Below, in pieces: positions 50,854 through 60,046 of a DNA stretch of 64,000 nt. The translations under genes and the position numbers were made by a program. The first letter of the stretch is position 1; the number at the start of each line of letters is the position of its first letter. The notes beneath the pieces were generated by a model. It was not told the DNA's origin. It did no database searches and worked only from the letters and a program-made list of their open reading frames with translations. The DNA comes from Dyadobacter sp. MSC1_007. Lineage in GTDB: Bacteria; Bacteroidota; Bacteroidia; Cytophagales; Spirosomataceae. Where the stretch lies: positions 124,001 to 188,000 of the forward strand of contig NZ_JAMOZL010000005.1 in assembly GCF_023667495.1 (NCBI RefSeq), written 5' to 3'.

Positions 50854-51858
50854 TTAATGGGTTTTGACAGACAGTACATCACGGTTTACAAGCTGCCGGA
50901 TGTTGTGGTTGCCTTCTACGTAAAAGGCGCGCAATGCATGGTTCATAATGTCGGCGTGGTGATCTTCCACCTCAAAAGTGGCCCCGGCAATGTGTGGGGT
51001 GGCGAGTACATTTTTATGGTGGATCAAACGATAGTCCAGGGCATCAGGTGGCTCGTGGTCGAATACATCGAGGATAGCGCCCCTGATCCGGCCGTTTTCA
51101 ATGGCTGACAATAATGCTTCCCGTTGCACCACCACCGCTCGTGCCGTGTTGACGAAGATGGCCTCTTTTTTCATCAACCCAATCAGATTTTCGCCGATCA
51201 TATCTTCCGTGTCGCTGTTGACAGGCAAGTGGATTGAAACCACATCACTCTTGCTGAACAGCTCTTCCAGTCCGACCTTTTGGTAAGCAGCGTCATTGGA
51301 AGAGAAAAATGGGTCATAATACAGGATCTTGGCCGGGAAGTGGCGCACGAGGTTCGCGATTGTTTGTCCTACTGCACCAAAACCAACCATACCGATCGTT
51401 TTTCCAGCGATTTCATTGCCTTTGAATTGCAGATACGAGGTATGCGCTCCCGCTTCCCAGTTCTCGCCTTCGAGCCAGGCAATGCCTTCGAGCGTGTTGC
51501 GCATCAGGTTGATGAGGTTGGCGATAAACATTTCCGCAACCGCCTGTGCATTGCGTGCAGGAGTGTTGAAAACCGGAATGCCTTTCGCCGTGGCGGTTGC
51601 TACGGCCACATTGGAAGGCGTACCGCGGCACACGCCAATGAACCGAAGATGAGGATAGGCTTCGATCACCGGTGCTGTGACGTGATCATGTTCGGTAATG
51701 AGCGCGTCCGCGCCGGTTTCGCCTAGCAATGCAATCAGCTCTCCTTCATTGTAGGCCCGCTCCTGCAATTTCCATGGCTTATAGATAACCTCTCCGAATT
51801 GTTCTTTTAATACCTGCAATGCCTTTTCGTAATAGGGTGCGGTGACGAGAATTTTCAT
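50854..51858 (-). CDS. D-isomer-specific 2-hydroxyacid dehydrogenase
   Basis: I start at the ATG at 51858 (MKILVTAPYYEKALQVLKEQF); the longer frame would run back through the MFS gene. The 334-residue product has the NAD-binding loop GMVGFGAVGQTIANLVRHF, active-site Arg in NTARAVVVQREALLSAI, Glu in DVFDHEPPDALDYRL and His in ATPHIAGAT, the full catalytic triad of the family. It should reduce a 2-keto acid or oxidise a 2-hydroxy acid. The operon position, between a polyol-type transporter and two kinases, matches YoaD of Bacillus. It begins five bases after the MFS stop. Confidence 0.92.
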   Translation of the reverse strand: MKILVTAPYYEKALQVLKEQFGEVIYKPWKLQERAYNEGELIALLGETGADALITEHDHVTAPVIEAYPHLRFIGVCRGTPSNVAVATATAKGIPVFNTPARNAQAVAEMFIANLINLMRNTLEGIAWLEGENWEAGAHTSYLQFKGNEIAGKTIGMVGFGAVGQTIANLVRHFPAKILYYDPFFSSNDAAYQKVGLEELFSKSDVVSIHLPVNSDTEDMIGENLIGLMKKEAIFVNTARAVVVQREALLSAIENGRIRGAILDVFDHEPPDALDYRLIHHKNVLATPHIAGATFEVEDHHADIMNHALRAFYVEGNHNIRQLVNRDVLSVKTH

Positions 51859-51863
51859 GTTTT

Positions 51864-53108
51864 CTATTGATTGGTGTCGACGGCTAATGCCGGGGTTGTG
51901 TTTTCTTTTGGCAGGGTAATAAATCTGGTTAATATGGCGCTGATGAAGTATAATATCGCGAGTATCCAGGCTACGCCTTCGCTTCCGATGGAGCCGATGA
52001 AGAGCCCTACAATGGCCGGTCCGATGAATACCGGCAGACCTGCACCAAGGTTGAGGATTGCCATAGCCGCTCCTTTTTCTTCCTTCACTAATGAGGGTAC
52101 CAACGCGGAAAGCGGCACATAGCCAGCCAATAATCCGCCCCAAAGGATGCCGGGAATGAGGATTAGCCAGAAATTTCCATCGAACAGTGCCGGAGAATAA
52201 AAGAACAGCAACGTGCTCACGCCGCATCCAAAACCTCCAAACCACATAATGGTGTTCTGCCATCCAAGCCGGTCGCCGACAAACCCGAAAATAAGATTGA
52301 AAATGATGTTACTGGTGAAAATAGTGCCCCATATCCAGAGCCATTCCTGTGTAGACAGCCCATACTCGGCCATATAAGTCGGCAGGAACACCGGGAATGC
52401 AAACTGGGCAGTTGTATTAATGATCCGAACAATGCCGCCGATCAATACTTTTGGTTCCTGGCGAATGATGGTCAGTCCTTTGAGTAATTCCTGAGCCTTC
52501 CCGGCTGTTTCTCCGGCAGAATGAAACTTGTCTTTATTGAGTACTAATGCAAAGAATGCGCCAATAGCCACCCAGAGGATCGAACTCCACAATGTGTTCT
52601 GGTAGCCCAGACGGTCAATAGCCCAGCTCGAATAATATGCGCCGAATACATTCAGGCCGCCTGTGAATACGAACCAGAACCAGCCAACGGCCCGGCCCAG
52701 TTTCTGCTCCGGCGTCCGGTAAGTGATCCAAACGAGAAAGGAATAGGCAAATAGCGGATAGCCGAAGCCACGGATGGCATACGTCAGCAGCATGACGGGG
52801 AAATTCAGTTTTTCCATCCCTAATCCAACAAAACCGATGGTTCCGATGATGTACAGCAGAATGCCCATCAGCATGGCCTTCCTTGGGCCGTAACCCTCAG
52901 CCAATACACCTGAGAACCAGGACGAAATGGCAATTGTGATGCCATAAACGGTGAAAAGCGAGGCGGATTGCTGGATGGTCATGCCGCGGTCGAGGAGGTA
53001 GGGGCTGAGCCACCCTTGCTCCACGCCGTCGCCCATCATGAAAATCAGGATACCCAGGTAGCCCCAGGCGAGGTGCCTTGGTAATCCGAGCCGGTCAAAT
53101 GGTGTCAT
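51864..53108 (-). CDS. MFS transporter, polyol (RbtT/DalT/CsbX-like) type
   Basis: A 414-residue permease with twelve predicted helices. GLPRHLAWGYLGILIFMMGDGVEQGWLSPYLLDRG at the N-terminus, RGFGYPLFAYSFLVWITYRT and LGRAVGWFWFVFTGGLNVFGAYYSSWAI closely follow the pattern I know from ribitol/arabinitol permeases (RbtT, DalT, CsbX). The substrate is probably a small polyol, sugar or sugar acid brought across the inner membrane after outer-membrane uptake by the TonB receptor encoded 40 bases upstream. It overlaps no neighbour but lies five bases from the dehydrogenase gene. Confidence 0.88.
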   Translation of the reverse strand: MTPFDRLGLPRHLAWGYLGILIFMMGDGVEQGWLSPYLLDRGMTIQQSASLFTVYGITIAISSWFSGVLAEGYGPRKAMLMGILLYIIGTIGFVGLGMEKLNFPVMLLTYAIRGFGYPLFAYSFLVWITYRTPEQKLGRAVGWFWFVFTGGLNVFGAYYSSWAIDRLGYQNTLWSSILWVAIGAFFALVLNKDKFHSAGETAGKAQELLKGLTIIRQEPKVLIGGIVRIINTTAQFAFPVFLPTYMAEYGLSTQEWLWIWGTIFTSNIIFNLIFGFVGDRLGWQNTIMWFGGFGCGVSTLLFFYSPALFDGNFWLILIPGILWGGLLAGYVPLSALVPSLVKEEKGAAMAILNLGAGLPVFIGPAIVGLFIGSIGSEGVAWILAILYFISAILTRFITLPKENTTPALAVDTNQ

Positions 53109-53148
53109 GGTGTCAATGTGTTTAAAGGGTTCGGGATAAAAGAAAGGG

Positions 53149-56100
53149 TTAGTTAAATGAATATCTCACACCCAGCTGGACCCGCCAGGGTGTTCCGCCA
53201 ATCGGCCGGGTGGCGATATTTTGCACGGCATAGTTGTATTGCTGTTTGGCCTGGTCGAAGCCATTAATATTCAAAAGGTTGGTATTGCCCCGATTATAAT
53301 TCCTTCCCCATTCTTTATTCAGCATATTCAGGAAATTGAATGCATCTGCGGAGAATTCGAGGTTATGGTTTTTAACAATGCGGAACGATTTCGTCAGGCG
53401 TAAATCCACCGTGGTATAAAATGGGTTTTCACCGCCATTCCTTTCGGCCACCTTACCGATATTCGACGTGATGTAATCCTTCACGCTCTGGTCGGTATCG
53501 GGATTGTTAAGTAGGTCGTTAATGCCCTTTTTGATATTCTCGGGCGTATTCGAATCGTTCGGATTGAAGACATAAGCGAGGTCATTAGTCAGAACAAAAT
53601 CACCATTCAAACTCGTATTGCCACCCACCAGGAAGCTGTAACGACTACCGCCGATACCGATCAGCGTCGCGCCGAGCTGGAAGCCTTTCCATGAAGGTGC
53701 GGCACCATTAATGACGAGTTTGTTCCGGAATTGCTGGTCGGAATAGCCGTAGTTAAGCTTACGCGGATCATCTTTTACAGGCAGAAATGTGGATGTATTA
53801 GCCACACAGCAGTTATATGAAGAATTATCTTTCGCAGAATTGATGGTATAGCTCGCATTGACATACCCATCGCGGCCAATGCGCACGCTGGCGTCTGCCA
53901 CAAAGGTCAGTTGGTTGGACTCGCCGGTCGAGATCAGTTCTAACACACGGCCTGCATCGCTCGTTTTGCGGGATTGGAGCCAGTCGGTAACACCTTTCGC
54001 TGAAATGGTAGCCGCCGGCACGAATACGCCGCGGTTATCTTCATTGGCGAGCCGGAATGCCGGGTTATCAGCGAGGTTTCGATCTACATAAACATAATTA
54101 TTGACCGTCCGCCCCACAATCGCATTCAGCCCGACACGGATACGGTCACCAAAGAAGTGGTTGTAATTGATATTGGCTTTGTAGGTCGTCGGAACTTCGA
54201 AACCTTTGTTGACGGCATTGATAGTCGAGATGTACTTCACGCCGTCGGGAATGCCGGGAATGGTGTTAGGATCCTGGCGGTAAGCATTGAAATCCGGCCT
54301 GGGTACCGATTTTCCCGTTACATCAATGGCACCCACCATGCTGCCGCTGTTCTGGATATTGTTGACTTGTGCATAGTAATGCGGTTGCGAAGAGAACATT
54401 CCTCCACCGATTTTGAGGATATCCCTTTTGCGGCCGCCCATATCCCAGGTTACTTGAAAACGTGGTTGGATATTGTTCCAATCCTGTGGTTTGATATCCG
54501 TACACACACCCAGCTTTTGGTCGACGGTTGCATTGTATTCGCCATTTGTGAGAAACGCAGTGGCGTCGTAACGCACTCCCAACACGAGGTTGACGTCTTT
54601 ATGCGGATTGTACTCGGCCTGCGCGAATGCGGAGATATCCAGTACGGTCTGCTCCACAATGGGCGCGCCTTTCAGCGGAACTTCCCGTGCGTAGCGGTAA
54701 GGGTTGAGGTTAGCCAGATCGGTGAGGCTGTTGAAGAAAAAACGGCCGTTTTGCTCACTGGAAAGGTAAGTTTCCATGTAAGTAAGCATATTGTCAGTGC
54801 CGAAAGTAAAATTGATCTTATCGGTATTAAGGTATGCTGTGTTGCTCAAATGCACCTGTTTCATCCTGTTCGACTCCGGGCTGAAACGCTGCCCGCCAAA
54901 CTGCACCGATTTCGTCTGCGTCGCATTGGGGTTGGCCTCCGTCGGGAAGGGCGATGTTACGTTCACGATGGCACGCGGGATGTTTTGGAACGGCAGGTAA
55001 CTCTGCGGAGTCTTGGGTTTGTAGGAGTACATATATTGTACTTTGAACTCGTTCGTAAGCCGCGGATTGAGCGAGGAACGCAGCGCCGCCATAGCCGTGG
55101 TCGAGACGTCCTTAAAATCGTTGTAGGATTCGAGGAGATTGATATTGGAGTTATCACCTTCATTGAAAGGCGACACATACCGGGTGGTATTGCTGCGTAA
55201 CGTTAGTTTGTGTTTTGGGTTGATCTGCCAGTCGAGTCGGATGAAAGCGGTATTGGTAGTTGTTTTGCGTGGAAACTGACCGTATTGTTTGCCTTTCAAA
55301 CCGTAGAGTTCTGAGGCAATGCGGATCAGCTTGTCGAGCGTGTCCTTGCGGATACCGTAACGCTGTTCGTCGTCCGCATTCTTGATATCGGCAATCACCA
55401 GCGGTTGACTGGCATCCTGGCGGTCATAGGCGATGAAAAAGTGAAGTTTGTCCTTAATGAGCGGCCCACCGAGACTGAAACCCGATTGGTAATTATTGAA
55501 ATCCTGTTCGCGCTTAACGCCTCGAATATCGTAACCGCTTGATAATGTATTGTTTCTAAAATAGAGAAAGGCCGACCCTTCCAGTTTGTTGGTGCCGCTT
55601 TTGGTTACCGCGCTGATAGCCCCGCCGGATTGACGGCCCTGAGTCACGTCATAATCGTTGGTAATCACCTTGTATTCGCGGATCGCTTCAAGCGAAATGG
55701 CATAAGGGCCTTCCGCGACAGTGCCGTTCGTCCACTGGTTCTTCGCATTCATCCCGTCGATCGTTACGTTCGCTCCCGTTGCCCGCTGACCGCCAAAGCT
55801 GAAATTGTCGCCTCCCTGCAATGGTGACAGGTTATTGAGCCGGGTGAAGTTGCGGCCTTCGTTGGGAAGGTTCTTGATCTGAGCCGCTGTAATGGACGTG
55901 GCCGCCCCGGCTTGCTGCACTTCCTTGGAAAAACCTTTTTCGGAGATAACGACTTCCTTCAATGCGGTTTCCATGCCGGAAAGGACGATATCAATATTGA
56001 GTTTGTCGCCATAATTGAGTGAATAGCCGGTCTGCTTCACCGTTTGAAGGCCCACAAAAGACACACTGACCGAATAGGGTTTCCCAAGTGGTAGCTGGTG

Positions 56101-56322
56101 CAGGACATATTCGCCTTTTGCATTGGTAATGGTGTGGGTTTCAAAACCGGTAGCGTCGTTCCGGACCGTTATCGTGGCCCCGGGAAGCAATTCGTTATTG
56201 GTGGCGTCCTTCACGGTGCCTGTAATGGACGCATCGGTGGCCTGCGCCCGCGCCTGCTGTTGAACAAGGAGTAAAGCGCAAGCGAAAAGCAGGGTGCTCA
56301 GTTGGGTGAACAGGAGTTTCAT
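53149..56322 (-). CDS. Oar-like TonB-dependent outer membrane receptor with carboxypeptidase-regulatory domain
   Basis: The start is taken at the ATG at 56322, which gives a normal signal peptide (LLFTQLSTLLFACALLLVQQQARA); the longer frame adds 18 residues. The 1057-residue protein has a CarboxypepD_reg domain (SITGTVKDATNNELLPGATITVRN), a plug (GFSKEVQQAGAATSITAAQIKNLPNEGRNFTRLNNLSPLQGG, VTIDGMNAKNQW) and a long barrel ending VQLGVRYSFN. The plug and barrel resemble the Oar family, which transports large or diverse ligands without a SusD partner. No SusD gene is present. It is the first gene of the seven-gene operon, and its promoter region overlaps a candidate DeoR site. Confidence 0.9.
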   Translation of the reverse strand: MKLLFTQLSTLLFACALLLVQQQARAQATDASITGTVKDATNNELLPGATITVRNDATGFETHTITNAKGEYVLHQLPLGKPYSVSVSFVGLQTVKQTGYSLNYGDKLNIDIVLSGMETALKEVVISEKGFSKEVQQAGAATSITAAQIKNLPNEGRNFTRLNNLSPLQGGDNFSFGGQRATGANVTIDGMNAKNQWTNGTVAEGPYAISLEAIREYKVITNDYDVTQGRQSGGAISAVTKSGTNKLEGSAFLYFRNNTLSSGYDIRGVKREQDFNNYQSGFSLGGPLIKDKLHFFIAYDRQDASQPLVIADIKNADDEQRYGIRKDTLDKLIRIASELYGLKGKQYGQFPRKTTTNTAFIRLDWQINPKHKLTLRSNTTRYVSPFNEGDNSNINLLESYNDFKDVSTTAMAALRSSLNPRLTNEFKVQYMYSYKPKTPQSYLPFQNIPRAIVNVTSPFPTEANPNATQTKSVQFGGQRFSPESNRMKQVHLSNTAYLNTDKINFTFGTDNMLTYMETYLSSEQNGRFFFNSLTDLANLNPYRYAREVPLKGAPIVEQTVLDISAFAQAEYNPHKDVNLVLGVRYDATAFLTNGEYNATVDQKLGVCTDIKPQDWNNIQPRFQVTWDMGGRKRDILKIGGGMFSSQPHYYAQVNNIQNSGSMVGAIDVTGKSVPRPDFNAYRQDPNTIPGIPDGVKYISTINAVNKGFEVPTTYKANINYNHFFGDRIRVGLNAIVGRTVNNYVYVDRNLADNPAFRLANEDNRGVFVPAATISAKGVTDWLQSRKTSDAGRVLELISTGESNQLTFVADASVRIGRDGYVNASYTINSAKDNSSYNCCVANTSTFLPVKDDPRKLNYGYSDQQFRNKLVINGAAPSWKGFQLGATLIGIGGSRYSFLVGGNTSLNGDFVLTNDLAYVFNPNDSNTPENIKKGINDLLNNPDTDQSVKDYITSNIGKVAERNGGENPFYTTVDLRLTKSFRIVKNHNLEFSADAFNFLNMLNKEWGRNYNRGNTNLLNINGFDQAKQQYNYAVQNIATRPIGGTPWRVQLGVRYSFN

Positions 56323-56456
56323 AACAGGTGAGTAGATGTGAAATTTACATTTTGATAATGTTGTGTTAAAATTCATTTCACTTTACTGACAGGGGAGGTG
56401 CTGTTGAGCCTGGAAAGCCGGTTTTTGGTATAATTAAAATAAAAATCAGGAAATAT

Positions 56457-56474
56457 CATGGCTAAATGGCCATG
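56457..56474. repeat. Small inverted repeat in the TonB receptor leader
   Basis: CATGGC (56457-56462) and GCCATG (56469-56474) enclose a six-base spacer, between the -7 candidate and the start codon, so it would lie in the 5' untranslated RNA or act as an additional operator. Confidence 0.4.
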
Positions 56475-56502
56475 CAAACAAAGCGAAATTAAATTATTTA
56501 AA

Positions 56503-56510
56503 CAAAATTA
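56503..56510 (-). promoter_or_regulatory. -7 element of the TonB receptor-kinase operon
   Basis: Minus-strand TAATTTTG matches TAnnTTTG exactly; it would give a leader of about 170 bases. Confidence 0.5.
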
Positions 56511-56526
56511 AAGTTTATTAAAGTTT
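56507..56526. promoter_or_regulatory. Candidate DeoR operator: tandem 10-bp direct repeat
   Basis: ATTAAAGTTT occurs twice back to back, one helical turn apart, overlapping the -7 element and the spacer towards -33 of the receptor operon. DeoR-family repressors commonly bind short direct repeats, and the divergent gene encodes one. Confidence 0.5.
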
Positions 56527-56611
56527 TTGAAACACGCGGCGGCGAGATTTAATAATATGATAATACGCTGTCAGGCCACATTGAAAGGACGATAGGCCAT
56601 TATTGCGATTG

Positions 56612-56619
56612 TATTTTTG
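56612..56619 (+). promoter_or_regulatory. Candidate -7 element of the deoR-type gene
   Basis: TATTTTTG matches TAnnTTTG exactly, 100 bases upstream of the ATG at 56720. The whole divergent region 56323-56719 contains no additional gene I can support. Confidence 0.45.
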
Positions 56620-56719
56620 TATAAAACCAAAAACAGGCCGATTTTGAAAGCAGCATTCTTCTGGCCGCATTTCTGATTCCCCGAAACTATTGTTATACTT
56701 GCTTTCAAAGTGTATTGAA

Positions 56720-57487
56720 ATGACTATCACAGAAAGACATCAGTTTATTTTACAGGAGCTAAAAAAGACGGGTACGGTGAGCATCGTCCAGCTTTCGGAC
56801 CAAATGCAGGTGTCTGGGGTGACGATCCGGAAGGACCTGAAACTTCTTGAAGATAAAAACCTGCTTTTCAGGACCCACGGCGGCGGTTCGCTCAACAACC
56901 CGTATGCGGTGGAGCGTCCTATCAACGAGAAGGAATTTATCAATTCCGAGGAAAAGCAGAGCATTGCCAGGACTGCATTGACGCTGATCCGCGATACCGA
57001 TTCGATTATGATCGGCTCCGGAACAACGGTTTTTGAGCTTGCCCGGTGTTTACATCCTTCCAAACAAATTACCGTGATCACGCCGGCAGTGAAGGTGACG
57101 CTTGAACTAAGTAATCGGCCTAATGTGGAGGTTTTGCAGCTTGGCGGCCTTATTCGGCAGAATTCATCGTCGGTGGCGGGTTCCTATGCAGAATATATTC
57201 TTGAAAATATCTCTTGCGGAATCCTGTTCATCGGCGTGGATGGCATCGACTTTGATTTTGGCCTTTCGATCAGTAATCTCACGGAGGCGGGCTTAAACCA
57301 GAAAATGATCAGCACAGCTCAGAGCGTGGCCGTACTCGCCGATCATACGAAATTTGGGAAGCGTGGGATTGGAAAAATATGCGATTTGGACCAGGTGCAA
57401 TACATTATCACGGATGCAGACGTGCCTGCTGAAACGGTGAAATCCCTCGAAGACCGCGGTGTGAAAGTGCTCATTGCGGATAAGTAA
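56720..57487 (+). CDS. DeoR/GlpR family transcriptional regulator
   Basis: Start at the ATG at 56720 (MTITERHQFILQELKKTGT), the standard DeoR N-terminus; an upstream TTG frame adds ten unlikely residues. The 255-residue protein has the DeoR helix-turn-helix (VSIVQLSDQMQVSGVTIRKDLKLLEDKNLLFRTHGG) and the DeoRC sugar-phosphate sensor domain (SIMIGSGTTVFELARCL, IRQNSSSVAGSYAEYIL, AVLADHTKFGKRGIGKI). Family members repress sugar or polyol catabolic genes and are relieved by a phosphorylated intermediate. The divergent operon encodes two kinases that could make this inducer, so local control is very likely. Confidence 0.94.
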   Translation: MTITERHQFILQELKKTGTVSIVQLSDQMQVSGVTIRKDLKLLEDKNLLFRTHGGGSLNNPYAVERPINEKEFINSEEKQSIARTALTLIRDTDSIMIGSGTTVFELARCLHPSKQITVITPAVKVTLELSNRPNVEVLQLGGLIRQNSSSVAGSYAEYILENISCGILFIGVDGIDFDFGLSISNLTEAGLNQKMISTAQSVAVLADHTKFGKRGIGKICDLDQVQYIITDADVPAETVKSLEDRGVKVLIADK

Positions 57488-57889
57488 CCCCGGCAGGTCT
57501 ATTAAACTAAATTTATAGGTAGTACAGCTAACGAAAGGCCGTTCACATAGGTGCGCGGCCTTTTCTGCTATGCATTTGATCCTAACCGGAATTCCGAAAA
57601 CAGTAAAGTAGAATCATCTATTAATCAATCGATCAGGGCGATTCTTCAACCGTTCGTTCATTTCTTCAGCCGTCTGCTCATTGGATTCGCTTCCGGGTCA
57701 CAGGATGAATCATATTCACGGCGGCAAAAAATGATCAAGTCTCGCATCAAACAGCAACAGAGATGAAGAAACGAAAGGGGAGAATTAATAAAGAATCAAA
57801 TAATCATATGTGGCATCGCACACTACGAAAAAACTTACTCCTTGACGCAGTGCGGGTAATTTCGGTTTAATCAATTAACGCGCTTATTT
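57488..57889 (+). other. 402-base intergenic region after the DeoR gene
   Basis: Contains the DeoR terminator near its start and an AT-rich leader at its end. A 71-codon GTG-initiated frame (57551-57766) begins inside the terminator stem and has no recognisable features, so I do not call it a gene. I see no repeat, RNA gene or operator that stands out. Confidence 0.6.
57534..57563 (+). terminator. Terminator of the deoR-type gene
   Basis: AAAGGCCG (57534-57541) pairs with CGGCCTTT (57556-57563), followed by T and CTG. Confidence 0.7.
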
Positions 57890-60034
57890 ATGAAAAAATT
57901 AACGTTACTGTCATTCACTGCGTTATTGTTTGCTACAAACTATGCGCAGGCTCAAAACTTTCCCGAAACGTATGCATCGCAGCCTTGTGTGAGTTGCGCC
58001 CCTCCATTGTACACAATTGTCAGTGGGAGTCCTTCAATTTCAACAGACGCAGGCGTAGGAGGTGATCCGCAAACACCATGGTATGATCCGTTGGGGACGC
58101 CAATGCCTAAAACTCCCACGAAACTAGCTGCAAAAGTTGGCAACGATCATGATAATAACGGTAATACTTTCGTAACGCTGGGGATTGTTGATTTTAAAAA
58201 GGATAAAATTAAGACAATCTTCACCGGGTTTACTCTCGGAGTTCAATATACATTTAGATATCACGTACTCGCCTCAAGAACTTTAGCGTCCAACTACGCG
58301 GCTTCTGCAACCTTGCAGGTAACAACGGAAGGGGATTTTCCCGCATTAATCGCCTCAAAAACGACGACTTTTTCCGCTGGTGTGAATACTAACAAATGGA
58401 TCGCCGAGTCGGTCACATTTACGGCAACCGCCCAAACCTATGTCTTTTCTCTTTCCGGAACCAGTGTGGGAAACCAATTGGGATATGCGAATTTTGATAT
58501 TGCTGATCGGCCTTTCGATTGTATCGTGCCCCCGGCCCAAGTGCAATTGTACAGGGCAGTGTATGAGACCCCATTTCCTTGTGCCAAAATGAATCTCTAT
58601 GATGCAATTAAAAGTACAACCCCTTTGGGCTGCACGCCAGTTTGGGATTTTACGTCGACCGCAAATAGTGTCATGTCTGTTGCTTCTGCTTCTGCAAAAC
58701 TGCCAGGTGCGGCTCATTACTTTGCATTTTACGAGCACTGGGATTGTTATAATACCAATTCTTCTACGGCTGAAATGACCTATAAATATGTAGAAACACA
58801 AGTTTCATTAAAAGCCCATGTCGGGACAGTTGATTGTGTCAAAAAAAGCACTTATGACTTAACGGCTCAACTGAATCAGTCACCCTATAAGGTAAGATGG
58901 TTTGATAATGACAAACATGAAGGATTACCATTAGAGAACCCAAGTCAGGCGCCGATTGGGAATTACTATGCCTTTTATTATGATAGCGTAAATGGTTGTT
59001 ATTCTACAGATAAAGCAACGTCAGATGCGTTTTTCTCAGTGGTCGGAGCAACCATGTGTTGTAACGATCCGAATGATCCTTTAAATCAAATTGTACTTCT
59101 TGATAATAGCGTACAAATCGTCTCTCCTGCGCAGACATTCGACTTGGCAACAGTTGTTCCTTCGGAGTACGTGTTTGACAACGGCGTAGTTTTGGAATGG
59201 TTTACAAACCCTAATCATTCAGGAGTTCCTGTTAGCGATCCCGCTCATGTGCCCGCGGGTACTTACTACGCGTTTGCTCATGATACCGTAAACGGATGTT
59301 ACAATACTAATTCGTCGACAGCCTCGGTCGTGGTTACTGGTGAAGGCGTGCAATTAGCCATTAAGGTTTCTCTCCAGGGAGCCTGTGAAATAACGCCAGA
59401 AGGGCTAATGAACCACGAGCTACAGAATGCGAGTTTGCTGCCATCGTCAGATCCTTATGGTACGGGAGTCGTTTACCCTAGCATTAATACAGAATCAGCG
59501 GTTTCGACGGTGGACTGGATTAAAATAGAAATCAGGAGTTCTGGTTCCCCGGAAGTGATCTATCAGTCTAAGAGTTTGCTGCTTAGGCCAGATGGTATGG
59601 TGGTAGACATAAATGGTTTAACTCCCATTTTTAATGTTCAGTCTGAACCTGTCCGTATCGTTGTAAAACACCGGAACCATTTGCCAGTCATGAGCAATCC
59701 GATTGATATTCTTGGCGGAGGTCTTATGAGCTATGATTTTACAACTGCCTTATCGCAAGCCTTTAACGACGGCACTGGCCCGACCCAAATGAAACTGGTG
59801 AACGGAGTATGGTGCATGATAGCCGGGGATATCAGTGGCGGGATCAATGGCACTCCAGATTACGCTGTGGATGGAGCGGATGGGACACCGTTCAGGCAAA
59901 CTTTTAAGCAGGGTGTTTTTGATGTCTATGAAAAGGCTGATTACAATCTTGATGGCTCTGTCGAGGGTGTAGACGGAACGATCTTCAACAACAGTTTCAA
60001 TGCGGGTTACTATTCGATAATTATCAACTATTAA
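57890..60034 (+). CDS. Secreted repeat protein ending in a dockerin-like EF-hand pair
   Basis: A 714-residue exported protein (signal peptide LLSFTALLFATNYAQA). After a first domain containing CVSC near residue 34 there are three Ig-like units. The last two are clearly homologous: VRWFDNDKHEGLPLENPSQAPIGNYYAFYYDSVNGCYSTD and LEWFTNPNHSGVPVSDPAHVPAGTYYAFAHDTVNGCYNTN; the first is more diverged (AHYFAFYEHWDCYNTNSS). The C-terminus has two calcium-loop segments, one around AGDISGGINGTPDYAVDGADGTPF and one DYNLDGSVEGVDGTIF, spaced as in dockerin-like modules of Cytophagales secreted proteins. It has no T9SS sorting domain. Likely a surface or matrix protein; the partner may be the T9SS protein encoded 12 bases downstream. 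Confidence 0.78.
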   Translation: MKKLTLLSFTALLFATNYAQAQNFPETYASQPCVSCAPPLYTIVSGSPSISTDAGVGGDPQTPWYDPLGTPMPKTPTKLAAKVGNDHDNNGNTFVTLGIVDFKKDKIKTIFTGFTLGVQYTFRYHVLASRTLASNYAASATLQVTTEGDFPALIASKTTTFSAGVNTNKWIAESVTFTATAQTYVFSLSGTSVGNQLGYANFDIADRPFDCIVPPAQVQLYRAVYETPFPCAKMNLYDAIKSTTPLGCTPVWDFTSTANSVMSVASASAKLPGAAHYFAFYEHWDCYNTNSSTAEMTYKYVETQVSLKAHVGTVDCVKKSTYDLTAQLNQSPYKVRWFDNDKHEGLPLENPSQAPIGNYYAFYYDSVNGCYSTDKATSDAFFSVVGATMCCNDPNDPLNQIVLLDNSVQIVSPAQTFDLATVVPSEYVFDNGVVLEWFTNPNHSGVPVSDPAHVPAGTYYAFAHDTVNGCYNTNSSTASVVVTGEGVQLAIKVSLQGACEITPEGLMNHELQNASLLPSSDPYGTGVVYPSINTESAVSTVDWIKIEIRSSGSPEVIYQSKSLLLRPDGMVVDINGLTPIFNVQSEPVRIVVKHRNHLPVMSNPIDILGGGLMSYDFTTALSQAFNDGTGPTQMKLVNGVWCMIAGDISGGINGTPDYAVDGADGTPFRQTFKQGVFDVYEKADYNLDGSVEGVDGTIFNNSFNAGYYSIIINY

Positions 60035-60046
60035 ACACACGAAAGT

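Noticed and set aside
50854..52263. Long N-terminal extension of the 2-hydroxyacid dehydrogenase
   Set aside because: The extra 135 residues overlap the MFS gene in another frame and are of low quality; the enzyme begins normally at 51858.
54157..55200. A 347-codon plus-strand open frame inside the TonB receptor gene
   Set aside because: It lies wholly antisense to a well-supported receptor, has no recognisable domain, and follows from the codon bias of the minus strand.
56323..56500. Possible SAM riboswitch in the long leader of the kinase operon, by analogy with yoaDCB
   Set aside because: I cannot find the S-box core or its characteristic stems; only one short inverted repeat is present.
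57551..57766. A 71-codon plus-strand frame in the intergenic region after the DeoR gene
   Set aside because: It starts with GTG inside a terminator stem and shows no family, signal or membrane features.
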